Source: Pelagicoccus mobilis (lineage in GTDB: Bacteria; Verrucomicrobiota; Verrucomicrobiia; Opitutales; Opitutaceae). From it: DNA of 64,000 nucleotides. The notes beneath the pieces were generated by a model. It saw nothing but the letters and a program-made list of their open reading frames with translations. It was not told the DNA's origin and ran no database searches. Shown piece by piece: positions 54,301 through 62,134 of this stretch. The DNA lies in NCBI RefSeq assembly GCF_016595505.1, contig NZ_JAENIL010000018.1, forward strand, positions 62,001 to 126,000. Reading direction: 5' to 3'. Every line of letters begins with the position of its first letter. Within the stretch, counting starts at the first letter, position 1. The position numbers and the translations under genes were made by a program.

Positions 54301-55995
54301 TCCGAGGTTTTGATTTTCGCTTCCAACGAATCAGGAGCAGGGAACGCCCTTCTCTTCCTAATCGCAATTCGTCCATCCCAAGAGATGCCAGTCGTCACCT
54401 CTAGCGGAACCGCATTTGGCAAGGTTGGAGAACAGTTCGTCTATCAGATCAAGGCTTCCGGCAACCCAACCTCATTCGAATCAAGCGAACTCCCGGACGG
54501 CCTCGTTCTCAACGAAACGACAGGACTCATCTCCGGAAAGCCGACCGCTCCGACAGATGAGCCAATCCTCATCGTACTGACAGCTCAGAACGCCGCCGGA
54601 TCAAGCCTGCCAAGAGCGCTCCTTCTTGAGGTACTACCTGCTGCAGAAGCTCCAGTTCTCCTCTCAGGGGCTCATGCGAAAGGTAAGGTCGGCGTGGAAT
54701 TCGAGTTCCAGGTTCACGCAACCAACGACCCAACAGCCTACAGTAGCCCTGATCTCCCAGCTGGCTTGTCTATCGCAAGCGACACAGGACTGATTTCAGG
54801 AACACCTGAAAAGCCCGGCGAGTTCCATGTCACACTTAAGGCATCGAACAATGCAGGTACCGGCGAGCCAGCAGTACTGCTACTCTACATCCTGCCAAGC
54901 GCCGAAGTCGCAAACGTCACCAGCGCTCCGCTCGCAGAAGGCAAGGTCGGAGATGACTTCGAATACCAGATCACAGCATCTGAGGAAGAGATCGATAGTT
55001 TCCAAGTCGAAGGCGAACTACCGCGAGGATTGGATTTCGACCCGACAACAGGGCTTATCTCAGGTACCCCCGTTGATCCAGTAGCGGTGACTGTCCACCT
55101 CTCCGTTTCAAACGAAGCAGGCGTTAGCGCCCCTCAACCACTCACCATCACAATCGAGCCTTCACTAGAGGCGCCTGTAATCACTTCCTCACTACATGCA
55201 CCTGGAACAGTGGGAGAAGACTTCGCTTACACAGTCGATGCTACAAATATGCCGGAAGAGCGACCATTGCCTCCAAGCGCTGAGTTTGATGCAGTCGGCC
55301 TACCAGGTGGCTTAGCCATCAACACAGCCACCGGAATTATCTCAGGTAGCCCAGAAGAGGCAGGCACATTTGAAGCAACAATTGTTGCGACAAATGAAGC
55401 CGGTGAAGGAGCCCCACGCATTCTATCTATCAAAATAGATCCAGCGCCTACCGCTCCAGAGGTAGTCAGTGTCGTGCGTGTAAGCGCTCAAGTCGGGCAA
55501 GTCTTCAATTACCAAATCGAAGCCACAAACAGTCCTACGTCTTACGATGCGGATCACTCCATTCCTTGGCTGATCGCAAATACGGATACTGGCGTGCTCT
55601 CAGGAACGCCAAGCAAACCAGGCGTCTATATCGCGGCACTATTCGCCAGCAACGAAGCTGGCAGAAGCGATCCTGGTCCGCTTGAAATCACCGTGTATCC
55701 AGCAGCCAATACACCAAAGATCACCAGCGACCGAACGGCAGACGGCAAGGTAGGAACCGCATTCGAATACCAAATCGAGGCGACAAACGACCCCACCTCG
55801 TACGCAGTAAGCGGTTTGCCTTCAGGTTTAGCTCTAGATGCTGAAACCGGCTTGATCTCTGGTACTCCAAATGCCTCGGGTACCTTTGAAATAATCGTCG
55901 TTGCAAGCAACGCCAACGGCGAAGGAGCCGAGACACTCTTGGTTCTCGAGATAGAGCAGAAAGTAAAGTTCACGCTCATAATACCAGGTACCTAA
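48385..55995 (+). CDS. Giant secreted putative-Ig (He_PIG) repeat protein
   Basis: About 2536 residues from the ATG at 48385, which opens a signal peptide (ERLPIFWKPLLLLATLLCAT, then QNSIAQ). The whole protein is built of about 27 repeats of 80-100 residues of the putative-Ig type, each with a core LPxGLxxDxxTGxIxGTPxxxG. The N-terminal half has diverged units opening with GxVGExLxFxLP and long linkers rich in Asp, Pro and His (for example SHDHGGHGEE and EGHHDGHHQPDHHEGP), plus a DADGDGIPDDS calcium-type loop. The C-terminal half has regular units with SGKVGExFxYQIxATNxPTSY and NEAGxGxP. There is no catalytic domain, transmembrane anchor, PEP-CTERM or LPxTG signal. It is likely a surface or matrix adhesin; function is inference. 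Confidence 0.88.
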   Translation: MTRTALLSERLPIFWKPLLLLATLLCATQNSIAQGTPDSPEEELLINAVAGYELNFPLDPTSEITGIQFAELPEGLVHDSTTQTITGIPTQIGVLESTVSFTEAGVAKSIPARFEVFDPNNFTGDPHNPNPKDEHHAPQPHYIPGKVGQQLYWQVDFPVYSSEYDFGVTPTGLPSTTPPGVEFVAGEASFIGTPSAHGDYYFVFLVNDSTESYEVHYLFQIEPAEGGTDADGDGIPDDSTGVGHTDPTGSHEEDDTLFITAILGHPLDFPIDAPAEITIQGVNGLPAGLYYDADKRSIAGTPTETGHFDASISFVEAGVSGEHPVKIDVLHDDGTAVGNPGDGASGPETHYIHGNVGSELDYNIFLLAKGEAIDFGTRPDGTAFELPPGISYNVEASSFIGVPQEEGESDFVIVIPDETQSYEVHYRFLIGPSDGTHVNPEPLHIHGNVGEPLYFQVPVAIAGAGFDFATRPDGTPFELPLGIGFNAEEVSFSGTPEEAGDFDFGLLVFDPTGNGYEMPIIFHFGEEGDSAGNPTDPNPHPHETPRIFGIVGEPIEYHLPFDLTDFGIDFASRADGTPYELPQGIEFNVSESLFSGTPEEAGIFGFALLLTSEDGTHEEHFIFDFIDNTSHNPGYTEEAIHIVGNVGEELGFALPLEDDVSHLEFDWLPEGIQFNPETRTLVGKPLYPGYYEIALHALRGEENILYPVFFDIFGDSHDHGGHGEEFKVHGWVGEFMSFPLPFDTASTEVELTTYSDGTAAVIPVGIELDQDNAFFVGYPQEPGFYASSITITDSTETRDIPVYFDILHMEGHHDGHHQPDHHEGPRDIVLFSEVGARFSFKFPLTDSEQAFLKDSNGDEKLDLPTGLNYDPDNLAITGSPSKAGVYRQVVLIEGPDFNEEFNLIFLVSDPRPAPRLSFYSESEYTPGDPFRFQIPATGSPTKYDVIGLPDGAQIDAETGVVSGTIEKDEDFDLLVSAANEDGIAYGIHFLDAEYEREDDPTAPENPHPETSEEEDVEPFFARLGVPFRLEAPSEYSEAAFAVIEGEAFPDGISLDPEENAVISGTPTEAGLFSTKISITRDSITETFTLWFFVADSASAPQILAEDFIHRRVGESFDLTLPIVNGPAEIEIIRAPEGVSFDSASNSIRGVISEAGRYDILLTAKNDHGLGVHYVEVDIWQDDSGYNPGEAEIHPHYAFGIVGEALHFPLPIDPAKSQLKFVANDEGTESTIPPGLSFIEDFAIIKGVPEKEGFFDVFLEITEYGFTRREHIIFEIYNHDSVPTNPDFPEPGHEEPDDGHVEPILGKVGERLYFEAPISGENISFELVTGPDGSASDLPPGVEFDPQLGILSGVPTASGIYPIWVKVDENGSVRTHFAPIIVSGVEGSPVIVSSDFITTAPGEHFTHQLAVENEPSEVSIEFFDVPGVLSFDPDSLLLEGKFEFGGFYILLASATNEVGTGYGLIYIDVLGLNSDGSMPHDIPLHINGEVNKEVDFELPSFIRGSSFVIGTDPAGIETDLPNGLTIDERTGRISGTPTESGYSFVWVIVDDGELPSLAINIGVAEGMLTPMIISPEVWVGHQDEEFYYHVHATDFPSAYYADGLPEGLSLDEQTGLISGIPSVSGDFEVQVSAENEAGLGETRKLLIFIEEKIRLPILSAPFFVEGIAGEALSIEVSATESPDTFSAHGLPEGMSINASTGSVSGTPAHPGYYEATVIAENEHGHGKVFIGIYIKRPAQAPVYTGPEHTGGKVGESFQFQLNVSGNVDIYSFAGDGGGFPAGLLLDTETGLLSGTPTEVFSDYVEFFAYGPGGTTYFKVYIKVAPALNAPEITSSPFAMGTAGSAFDYQATASNDALEFDALFLPEGLSIDSSTGLISGTPESAGYHDVFLRARNDAGWGRARLLVLDIIPGLAAPTIISAPYAKGEVGKAFSYTIEANNSPSTYSVSGDLPAGLELDASNGVIAGTPSEAGLSEVLIFASNESGAGNALLFLIAIRPSQEMPVVTSSGTAFGKVGEQFVYQIKASGNPTSFESSELPDGLVLNETTGLISGKPTAPTDEPILIVLTAQNAAGSSLPRALLLEVLPAAEAPVLLSGAHAKGKVGVEFEFQVHATNDPTAYSSPDLPAGLSIASDTGLISGTPEKPGEFHVTLKASNNAGTGEPAVLLLYILPSAEVANVTSAPLAEGKVGDDFEYQITASEEEIDSFQVEGELPRGLDFDPTTGLISGTPVDPVAVTVHLSVSNEAGVSAPQPLTITIEPSLEAPVITSSLHAPGTVGEDFAYTVDATNMPEERPLPPSAEFDAVGLPGGLAINTATGIISGSPEEAGTFEATIVATNEAGEGAPRILSIKIDPAPTAPEVVSVVRVSAQVGQVFNYQIEATNSPTSYDADHSIPWLIANTDTGVLSGTPSKPGVYIAALFASNEAGRSDPGPLEITVYPAANTPKITSDRTADGKVGTAFEYQIEATNDPTSYAVSGLPSGLALDAETGLISGTPNASGTFEIIVVASNANGEGAETLLVLEIEQKVKFTLIIPGT

Positions 55996-56032
55996 ACCAC
56001 CAACTAAGGATTTAACGTTAGCCCCACCAAAA

Positions 56033-57460
56033 ATGAACAAAGCGACAACAACCAGCCCCACACTGCTTCGGTTCGCACTCTTCATCACTGTTTCAATCTC
56101 ACTCTGCGCAGCGGCGCTGGCCCAAAGGCTAGCGCTGCCCGACGCACAAGTTGGAGTTGATTACGAGTTCAAGATAACTCCATCGATTGAAGTACCGAGT
56201 GACACAAAATACACGGCAGATGGACTCCCCCCCCAATTCGCGATAAGTGAAAGCGAAGGAACGATTATTGGGGATCCAGTAGCCGCGGGAGAATGGGATG
56301 ACATAACTATTACCCTCTCCTACTCCGATCCCGAAAGTGACGACATCATAGATAACAATTTCTATTTCACACTCACGATCACGGCCGCCTCCGGGACCCC
56401 CAACATAACAAGCGCCACACTCGACTCCGGGACGGTTGGCCAAGCCTTCTCCTACACCATAACGGCAGATAACGATCCGCAGAGCTACAACGCGACAGGA
56501 GAACTGCCAGCTGGAGTAACCGTTAGCGGAGATACCATCAGCGGCACCCCAACCGACTCCGGGACGTTTCCAATCGTTCTCAGTTCAAACAATAGCCTCG
56601 GTACCGGTCCAGAGACGACTCTGACGATCACAATCGATCCCGCCGGTCCCGTTCCCGTCATTTCGAGCGCCGCAACACTTTCAGGAGAGGTAAACGAGCA
56701 GCTGTCCTACCAGATTGTAGCAAGCGAAACGCCCACCAGCTACTCGGCAAGCGGACTCCCTCCGGGCGATGTAGATATCAACACGGAAACCGGCTTCATT
56801 AGCGGCTCACCCAGTTCCGAAGGCATCTATATCGTCCAGCTCAAAGCGACAAACGCCAACGGAACGAGCGAAGCCTTTGAGCTCACCATCACCGTGGGTG
56901 ATGTCCCTCAAATCAGTTCCTCACTTTCCATCAATCTGACCGAATACCACATAATGGATGACTATCAGCTGTCGGCCTCGAACAATCCTACAACCTTTAC
57001 GTTCGACGCTGAATACCCGCTGCCCGCTGGTCTTAGCTACAATTCTACCACTCGAAAGATCACCGGCATCCCGACCGAAGCCGGCACATTCGATGTGCGC
57101 GTCACTCCGACAAACGGTGTTGGAGACGGCGTCGAATCCACGATAGTCATCACCGTTGCAGAGAAACCCGCAGCCATTCAGCCACGCCCAGCCACCTACT
57201 CCGTCGTGCGCTCCGGTTCAGCGTTTGAACTTTATCTAGAGTTCGATCAAAGCGTCGGCGATCTGGACGCATACAACTGGAAAATCGAAACCAGTACCGA
57301 TCTGGATACTTGGACCCCGCTCGATCTCGATGACTCCTCACTTACGGTCACAATCACAGACAACGAAGATAACTCCAAATCCGTCAAGGTTCAGTATCCA
57401 AATATACAGCCAACCGATACGATGATCTTCATCCGTTACAGGGTCGAAACAAAAGAGTAA
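56033..57460 (+). CDS. Secreted putative-Ig repeat protein with a C-terminal beta domain
   Basis: A 475-residue protein with signal peptide (LLRFALFITVSISLCAAALA). Four or five putative-Ig repeats follow: KYTADGLPPQFAISESEGTI, YNATGELPAGVTVSGDTISG, YSASGLPPGDVDINTETGFI and YPLPAGLSYNSTTRKITGIP. The last 90 residues differ: FELYLEFDQSVGDLDAYNWK and STDLDTWTPLDLDDSSLTVT, a domain often seen at the end of Verrucomicrobia repeat proteins (StxLxxWxxL). It starts 37 bases after the giant gene's stop, on the same strand, and shares its repeat type, so the two are probably a co-expressed pair. A strong terminator follows. Confidence 0.85.
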   Translation: MNKATTTSPTLLRFALFITVSISLCAAALAQRLALPDAQVGVDYEFKITPSIEVPSDTKYTADGLPPQFAISESEGTIIGDPVAAGEWDDITITLSYSDPESDDIIDNNFYFTLTITAASGTPNITSATLDSGTVGQAFSYTITADNDPQSYNATGELPAGVTVSGDTISGTPTDSGTFPIVLSSNNSLGTGPETTLTITIDPAGPVPVISSAATLSGEVNEQLSYQIVASETPTSYSASGLPPGDVDINTETGFISGSPSSEGIYIVQLKATNANGTSEAFELTITVGDVPQISSSLSINLTEYHIMDDYQLSASNNPTTFTFDAEYPLPAGLSYNSTTRKITGIPTEAGTFDVRVTPTNGVGDGVESTIVITVAEKPAAIQPRPATYSVVRSGSAFELYLEFDQSVGDLDAYNWKIETSTDLDTWTPLDLDDSSLTVTITDNEDNSKSVKVQYPNIQPTDTMIFIRYRVETKE

Positions 57461-57483
57461 GACCTCTCTCCCAAACGTTTAAG

Positions 57484-57510
57484 AAGGCGATGCGCGAGCA
57501 TCGCCTTTTT
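57484..57510 (+). terminator. Rho-independent terminator
   Basis: AAGGCGATGC (57484-57493), loop GCGA, GCATCGCCTT (57498-57507) followed by TTT and a T/C-rich run: a perfect 10-base-pair stem. It lies 24 bases past the repeat-protein stop and just before the 3' end of the convergent Bat operon, so it may serve both strands. Confidence 0.9.
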
Positions 57511-57515
57511 CCTTT

Positions 57516-60038
57516 CTAAAGAATCTCAACCGTATCCACCGGAAGCCAACATTCTCCGTCCGGGCCCAAGGAAACTCTCAGCCATTCATCGCGAGCTTCC
57601 AGCACTTCAAACTCAACCCCGCTATGCAGGGATTCCAAAAACGCGGATTGATAAGCATACCCCGGTCCCTTCCGTCCAAACGTTTCCTCTGCGATCAATA
57701 CCCCCTCAGAAGCTCCGGAACTCCATTCCACCACCTCTAGGAGAGCAACGACAGCAGCTGTAGCCAAAACGACTCCCCCTGCAGCTGACAAAGCGATATG
57801 GCGATACCGCCTCCAAAGCAGTAATAGCAGCCACCCTGCAATCCAACTCACAGAAAACAGGGCCCACGACCAACGGCTAGGCCACGGTCTAGCCTTCTGC
57901 TCTCCCGTTCCTAAAACGTCTACCCGCAGAGCGCGGGCCGCCGATAAGCTCTCACTTAGCTTGTCGTCGAATGGTCGATACGCCTGAGCCCTTCGATAAG
58001 CCGCAATCGCCCGTCCAATTTCACCGGCTTTGAACCATGCGTTGCCTGAATTGTACCAAGACGCGCCTTCCCGAATCCCCGACTCCGCGCAAGCCTCGAA
58101 CGAAAGCGCCGCTTCGGCAAAACGTTCTTCTATGACACTTGAAACCGCGCCCGATTCCGAAATCTCCAACGCAACTTGAAACGCAGCCTCCGCATCATCC
58201 CAACTTGTCGCTTCGAGATCCTGCCCTAAATTGAGCCCCAAAACTCCGATCGCCAAAACCAATGCCCGATTCAGCGCTTGGTAAACCGATTTACCCAAAG
58301 AACGCAGCTTGCTTTCATCAACACGCATAGAGGCACTCGCTCTTCCGCGTTCAGAGTAGCGAGGCTCGTCAGGCGTACGCAGAATAGCTTCGATATCTTC
58401 CACAACCTCCTTGCCACAAGCCTTCTCTCGCAACAACTCCCCAGCATCTCTCGCCGTCAAGGAACTCGCAGGACGTTCGAAACACTCCGCAACAAACCCT
58501 CTCAATGATTCCACAGTGACCTCATTCACCCCAAATCGAGCATACGCTGCACGACGCTTACCATACGGCTCATCCTCGACTCGCCGCCTCAATTCTCGTA
58601 CCCACGGTGTTAATACAAAAAACAAGACAGGACAGAGAACCAGAAAAACCAAGGCTCCGCCTGAAAAGAATGAAATCAATCCATGCCCTAGATCACTCAT
58701 AATACTTCCTTTTTCATTATGCCAAACACCTAGTGTGCTGGCCTCCACGACTCGCTTTGCGCCAGGCAAATTCTCTACCGAAAAATAGCTCCTCCCGTCC
58801 TCACTCTCCACCCGAAGCGGAATCGAACCCGTCTCCACCACACGAAACTCGCCTTTTCCAGAATCAAAAACCTGAAATGACAAACTTGGAAAAAAACGGG
58901 TTTCCACCGTCAACGGACGCGCCCTCGCCACAAAACTCCGACCATCCGGCTGCCAGCGTTCGCTCATTTCCTCCGCTACCCAAAAACGATGCCGCAAACT
59001 TGATTGCAGAGCGATCGGTGGAAGCTCTAGCATTTCCGAACAAACCTCGGATTTAACGTCGACACGAATCTCCATCAACTGGCCAAGCTTCAGATCGAGC
59101 GGAGCCACGCTCACCTCAATCGAATCAGGAGAAAAAAGCCCGCTAAATGATTCTAAACGGCCAGAATCACTCAACGGCATTACTTCAACCGCAAACGCAT
59201 CTGAACGCGTCTCCAGCTTCTGGTAAGCCTTTGTTCTATCGACCGGCTCGAAAAGGCTGTTATTGAAATAGGAAGCGTATTGATGCGAACCATACCCCTT
59301 CTTCTCCAAAAGCGAACAAAGCAGCTTAACCGGAGGAATTTCAAAACGCCCCGCCTCCTCAAACGCTACCCAAACCGAAAACTCGACAATACCCAACTTA
59401 CCCGGCGCATTCGCTTTATCTTGTATTCGATGGCTAATGACACGGCGCCCTCCCACTGGGAGACCAAACTGGACATCGGGATCAACTTGGCTACGCGGCA
59501 CGAACACCTTGACTCCCGAATCATTGAAAAAGCTAGGGGCCAATCGGAACGCCCGCATTTGATCGACCGGCAAATCACTCGTCCACCGAAAGTCGATCCG
59601 CACAGGCTCCCCTTGGTAGGCAGAGGTCTTGTTTGGAATCACTTCGAGCTTCATCCGATCCGACTGGATCGTTTCGCTCACTAAAAACTGCTTTGGGCGA
59701 CTCTCCCAAATAGCGTCCCCTACCTTCACCGTGATCGAGGGGAAGGTGCGCACCCCAGCACGTCTTGGCACAAATTCCAGTACAACAGCGTAGCCCCCGC
59801 GAGAGTCATCCTCTAGATTTACAACCGACCTATCATATATCCGAACCTCGTCTCCGCTCTCAGGTAATTCGATCTCCGGCTCAACCTCGACATCAAGGAA
59901 GATATAGGCTGTCGCGATTTCATCTGTAAACCAAGCAGCCTCCTTGAACGAAAGCTCTAGATCTTCCGCATCTAGCTTCCCTAGACCAAACAAGAAAATT
60001 ACAACAGATACAATAAACTGGATACGCAGGGACTTCAT
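57516..60038 (-). CDS. batD: BatD-like protein fused to TPR and SH3-like domains
   Basis: About 840 residues from ATG 60038, chosen because it overlaps the stop of the upstream gene (TAATG); the TTG two codons upstream is less likely. Signal peptide (RIQFIVSVVIFLFGLGKLDA), then a BatD (oxygen-tolerance) region of about 400 residues: DRSVVNLEDDSRGGYAVVLE, GVRTFPSITVKVGDAIWES, YQGEPVRIDFRW, APGKLGIVEFSVWVAFEEAG. A membrane segment (LVFLVLCPVLFFVLTPW) follows, then a cytoplasmic part, TPR-like NSGNAWFKAGEIGRAIAAYR, two more membrane helices and a C-terminal bacterial SH3-like domain (ETFGRKGPGYAYQSAFLESL). The BatD/TPR/SH3 join in one chain is longer than usual BatD. It acts with BatA/BatB at the membrane. 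Confidence 0.85.
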   Translation of the reverse strand: MKSLRIQFIVSVVIFLFGLGKLDAEDLELSFKEAAWFTDEIATAYIFLDVEVEPEIELPESGDEVRIYDRSVVNLEDDSRGGYAVVLEFVPRRAGVRTFPSITVKVGDAIWESRPKQFLVSETIQSDRMKLEVIPNKTSAYQGEPVRIDFRWTSDLPVDQMRAFRLAPSFFNDSGVKVFVPRSQVDPDVQFGLPVGGRRVISHRIQDKANAPGKLGIVEFSVWVAFEEAGRFEIPPVKLLCSLLEKKGYGSHQYASYFNNSLFEPVDRTKAYQKLETRSDAFAVEVMPLSDSGRLESFSGLFSPDSIEVSVAPLDLKLGQLMEIRVDVKSEVCSEMLELPPIALQSSLRHRFWVAEEMSERWQPDGRSFVARARPLTVETRFFPSLSFQVFDSGKGEFRVVETGSIPLRVESEDGRSYFSVENLPGAKRVVEASTLGVWHNEKGSIMSDLGHGLISFFSGGALVFLVLCPVLFFVLTPWVRELRRRVEDEPYGKRRAAYARFGVNEVTVESLRGFVAECFERPASSLTARDAGELLREKACGKEVVEDIEAILRTPDEPRYSERGRASASMRVDESKLRSLGKSVYQALNRALVLAIGVLGLNLGQDLEATSWDDAEAAFQVALEISESGAVSSVIEERFAEAALSFEACAESGIREGASWYNSGNAWFKAGEIGRAIAAYRRAQAYRPFDDKLSESLSAARALRVDVLGTGEQKARPWPSRWSWALFSVSWIAGWLLLLLWRRYRHIALSAAGGVVLATAAVVALLEVVEWSSGASEGVLIAEETFGRKGPGYAYQSAFLESLHSGVEFEVLEARDEWLRVSLGPDGECWLPVDTVEIL

Positions 60039-62134
60039 TACCAATCCTTCTTAACCTTTCCTGCATTGGCTTTCGCGCGCTGCTCCTGCCTGAACTGTTG
60101 GCTTCCCATTTCTTCCATCAAAATCTCCTCAGCGGAGTAATTAGGCACAGGCAGGGCCTGCATCTGTGCATTTTTCTTCAAATCGCCCTCCATCGGCATC
60201 GAAGACGGCATTCCTTCTCCCTCTTCTCCGTATTCATAATCCTCATAATCTTCCCAGTCGCCTTCATCGCCTTCCTCCGAATCGCTCGACGCAAACATAT
60301 CCAGAATGTCCTGAATACGCTGCTCCGCAGTCTCCTGACGCGATCGCCCTGTCGCCCAATTCGCCCAGACTGCCAGCAAGTCTTGAGCATCAAACTGAGC
60401 AGAGATCGCCTGCCCCATAAGAACGAGAGGAACCGCCAAGACAGAATCCACGACTGGCCCTTGCGAGGAAGCATTCGCAGAGAGAGAAGCATCCAAATCC
60501 TTCATCAAGGCCTCAATTCGTTTCCCTTCCGCCGTCAAGTCACGTTGCCTGTCGGAGAAGCTCTTCGAAAGCGCCACCGCATCGCTCGGCTCCAAGCTTC
60601 CCTCTTCCGCGCTCGCGCTCTTGCTACGCCGTTTCTGAGAACGCCCAGGATCCGCGAGAACGCATTCGTTCCTCAAATCGGTCTGGGCTTCAAGCAGAGC
60701 CTGCAAAAGCTCCAGCAACGATTGCATCTGGTCATCTTGCTCCTGCTCGCGTTCCTCCTCTTCCTCAACAGCCCTCCTCAACTCTACAATCGTAGAAGCC
60801 AAGTTGCTTAAGCGTAGCTTAGCTCGTCTAAAATCAGGGCGTTCACGGGCCGCCAACAAAAACGATTCTCGAGCCTGCAGAGCCATCGACAACGCATCAC
60901 GCGGCGACTCATCCTTAACCGATTGAGAGCGGCGCCAATCGGCCAATCCTTTGTTGAACGAGTACACAGCGACCTCATCCGGAGCGCCTCCTGACAATTG
61001 CAAACTTTGAAACGCCAGGCTCGCTTCTTCAAATTGCTCACTCTTCAAAAGCGCGCTCGCGGAGTCAAAAGAGTACTCGGGCTCCTGTGCCCGAACAGAC
61101 TGCGAATCCATTGAGAGAACCGAAAGGGTCAACAGAGAAAGACGCATCGCGCCACGCCAGTAGCTAGGATGCGCTAACACCGCGAACAATAGAGCCAACG
61201 GCAACAACCAGAAAGCCCCTTCCTTGTAAACCGTGTATCCAGAATCTCCATCTAGCGAAGCAGTGGGTTTCCCCTCCGCAAACCTCCGGTAAACATCACC
61301 CAAATGGAAAGGCTGCACCCCGGCGTTGAAATACTCGCTACCCTCGCTCTTTCCGGCTAGCGACGCCAGAGCGTCTCGCTGTTGTTGCGTATAAACGGTT
61401 TCCCCTTCGTAAGTCAGCGCCGTCGTAGTGCCATCTTCTTTCTCGAGAGGAATCGGAGCTCCTTCACTAGGGTTTCCGAGCCCGACCACTAACAGATTCA
61501 CTCCACTCTCGCGAACGCGCTCAACCACCTTGTCCAGATTCGGAGCGTGGTCTTCTCCGTCCGTAAGCACAATCACATCCTGAAAGCCCTTGCGATCCGT
61601 ATCAAGAACCTGATCGACCACTTTCTCGATAGCCGATAAAAGGAACGTACCGCCAAACTCTACACTCCGAGGCTGAACCTGCGAGAGCATGTAACGTACA
61701 AACTCGTAGTCTGAGCTCAGAGGACAAGAGATAGACGAACTACCGCCGTAGATGACAAGGCCGACCTGCTCACTTCCCAGCGTGGCCAAACAGTCCTCAA
61801 CTCCCTGCTTCGCTGCCTCCAAACGTGACGGGTAGGTATCGCGGGCCAACATAGAACGCGAAACGTCTACCACAAAAACCACGTCTCTCCCTGTATTGGA
61901 AATGGAATGACGTACCGGATCATAACTAGGGCGAGCCAATGCAACTGCCAGCGTCACAAAACAAAGGATCCAGAAAATCTCTCGCTTCGTCGACTTTGGG
62001 GCCATTTTTCCGTGCCCCCACTCGTCGCGGACTTCCATCCTTTTTACTCTAGCACGCCGCATCAGCCACAGCATCGGCGCCACGCCAAGCAACAGCGTCA
62101 ACATCACTGGCCATTGAAATACGAATGTGCTCAT
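60038..62134 (-). CDS. batB: BatB-BatC fusion: VWA domain plus TPR and acidic tail
   Basis: About 698 residues from ATG 62134, which overlaps the batA stop by 4 bases (ATGA). Membrane segments near the N-terminus (MLTLLLGVAPMLWLM and ILCFVTLAVALAR), then a von Willebrand A domain with MIDAS FVVDVSRSMLARD, VGLVIYGGSSSISCP and IVLTDGEDHAPN. Another membrane segment (GAFWLLPLALLFAVLAHPS) follows, and a second half that resembles BatC: TPR-like SASALLKSEQFEEASLAFQS and YSFNKGLADWRRSQ, a Glu-rich coiled coil (about residues 450-475) and an acidic tail. BatB and BatC are separate genes in Bacteroides; here they are one. Role: aerotolerance or stress at the inner membrane. Confidence 0.87.
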   Translation of the reverse strand: MSTFVFQWPVMLTLLLGVAPMLWLMRRARVKRMEVRDEWGHGKMAPKSTKREIFWILCFVTLAVALARPSYDPVRHSISNTGRDVVFVVDVSRSMLARDTYPSRLEAAKQGVEDCLATLGSEQVGLVIYGGSSSISCPLSSDYEFVRYMLSQVQPRSVEFGGTFLLSAIEKVVDQVLDTDRKGFQDVIVLTDGEDHAPNLDKVVERVRESGVNLLVVGLGNPSEGAPIPLEKEDGTTTALTYEGETVYTQQQRDALASLAGKSEGSEYFNAGVQPFHLGDVYRRFAEGKPTASLDGDSGYTVYKEGAFWLLPLALLFAVLAHPSYWRGAMRLSLLTLSVLSMDSQSVRAQEPEYSFDSASALLKSEQFEEASLAFQSLQLSGGAPDEVAVYSFNKGLADWRRSQSVKDESPRDALSMALQARESFLLAARERPDFRRAKLRLSNLASTIVELRRAVEEEEEREQEQDDQMQSLLELLQALLEAQTDLRNECVLADPGRSQKRRSKSASAEEGSLEPSDAVALSKSFSDRQRDLTAEGKRIEALMKDLDASLSANASSQGPVVDSVLAVPLVLMGQAISAQFDAQDLLAVWANWATGRSRQETAEQRIQDILDMFASSDSEEGDEGDWEDYEDYEYGEEGEGMPSSMPMEGDLKKNAQMQALPVPNYSAEEILMEEMGSQQFRQEQRAKANAGKVKKDW

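Noticed and set aside
48385-55995. Giant gene as a polyketide synthase or other megaenzyme
   Set aside because: The chain is only putative-Ig repeats with no catalytic motif and begins with a signal peptide.
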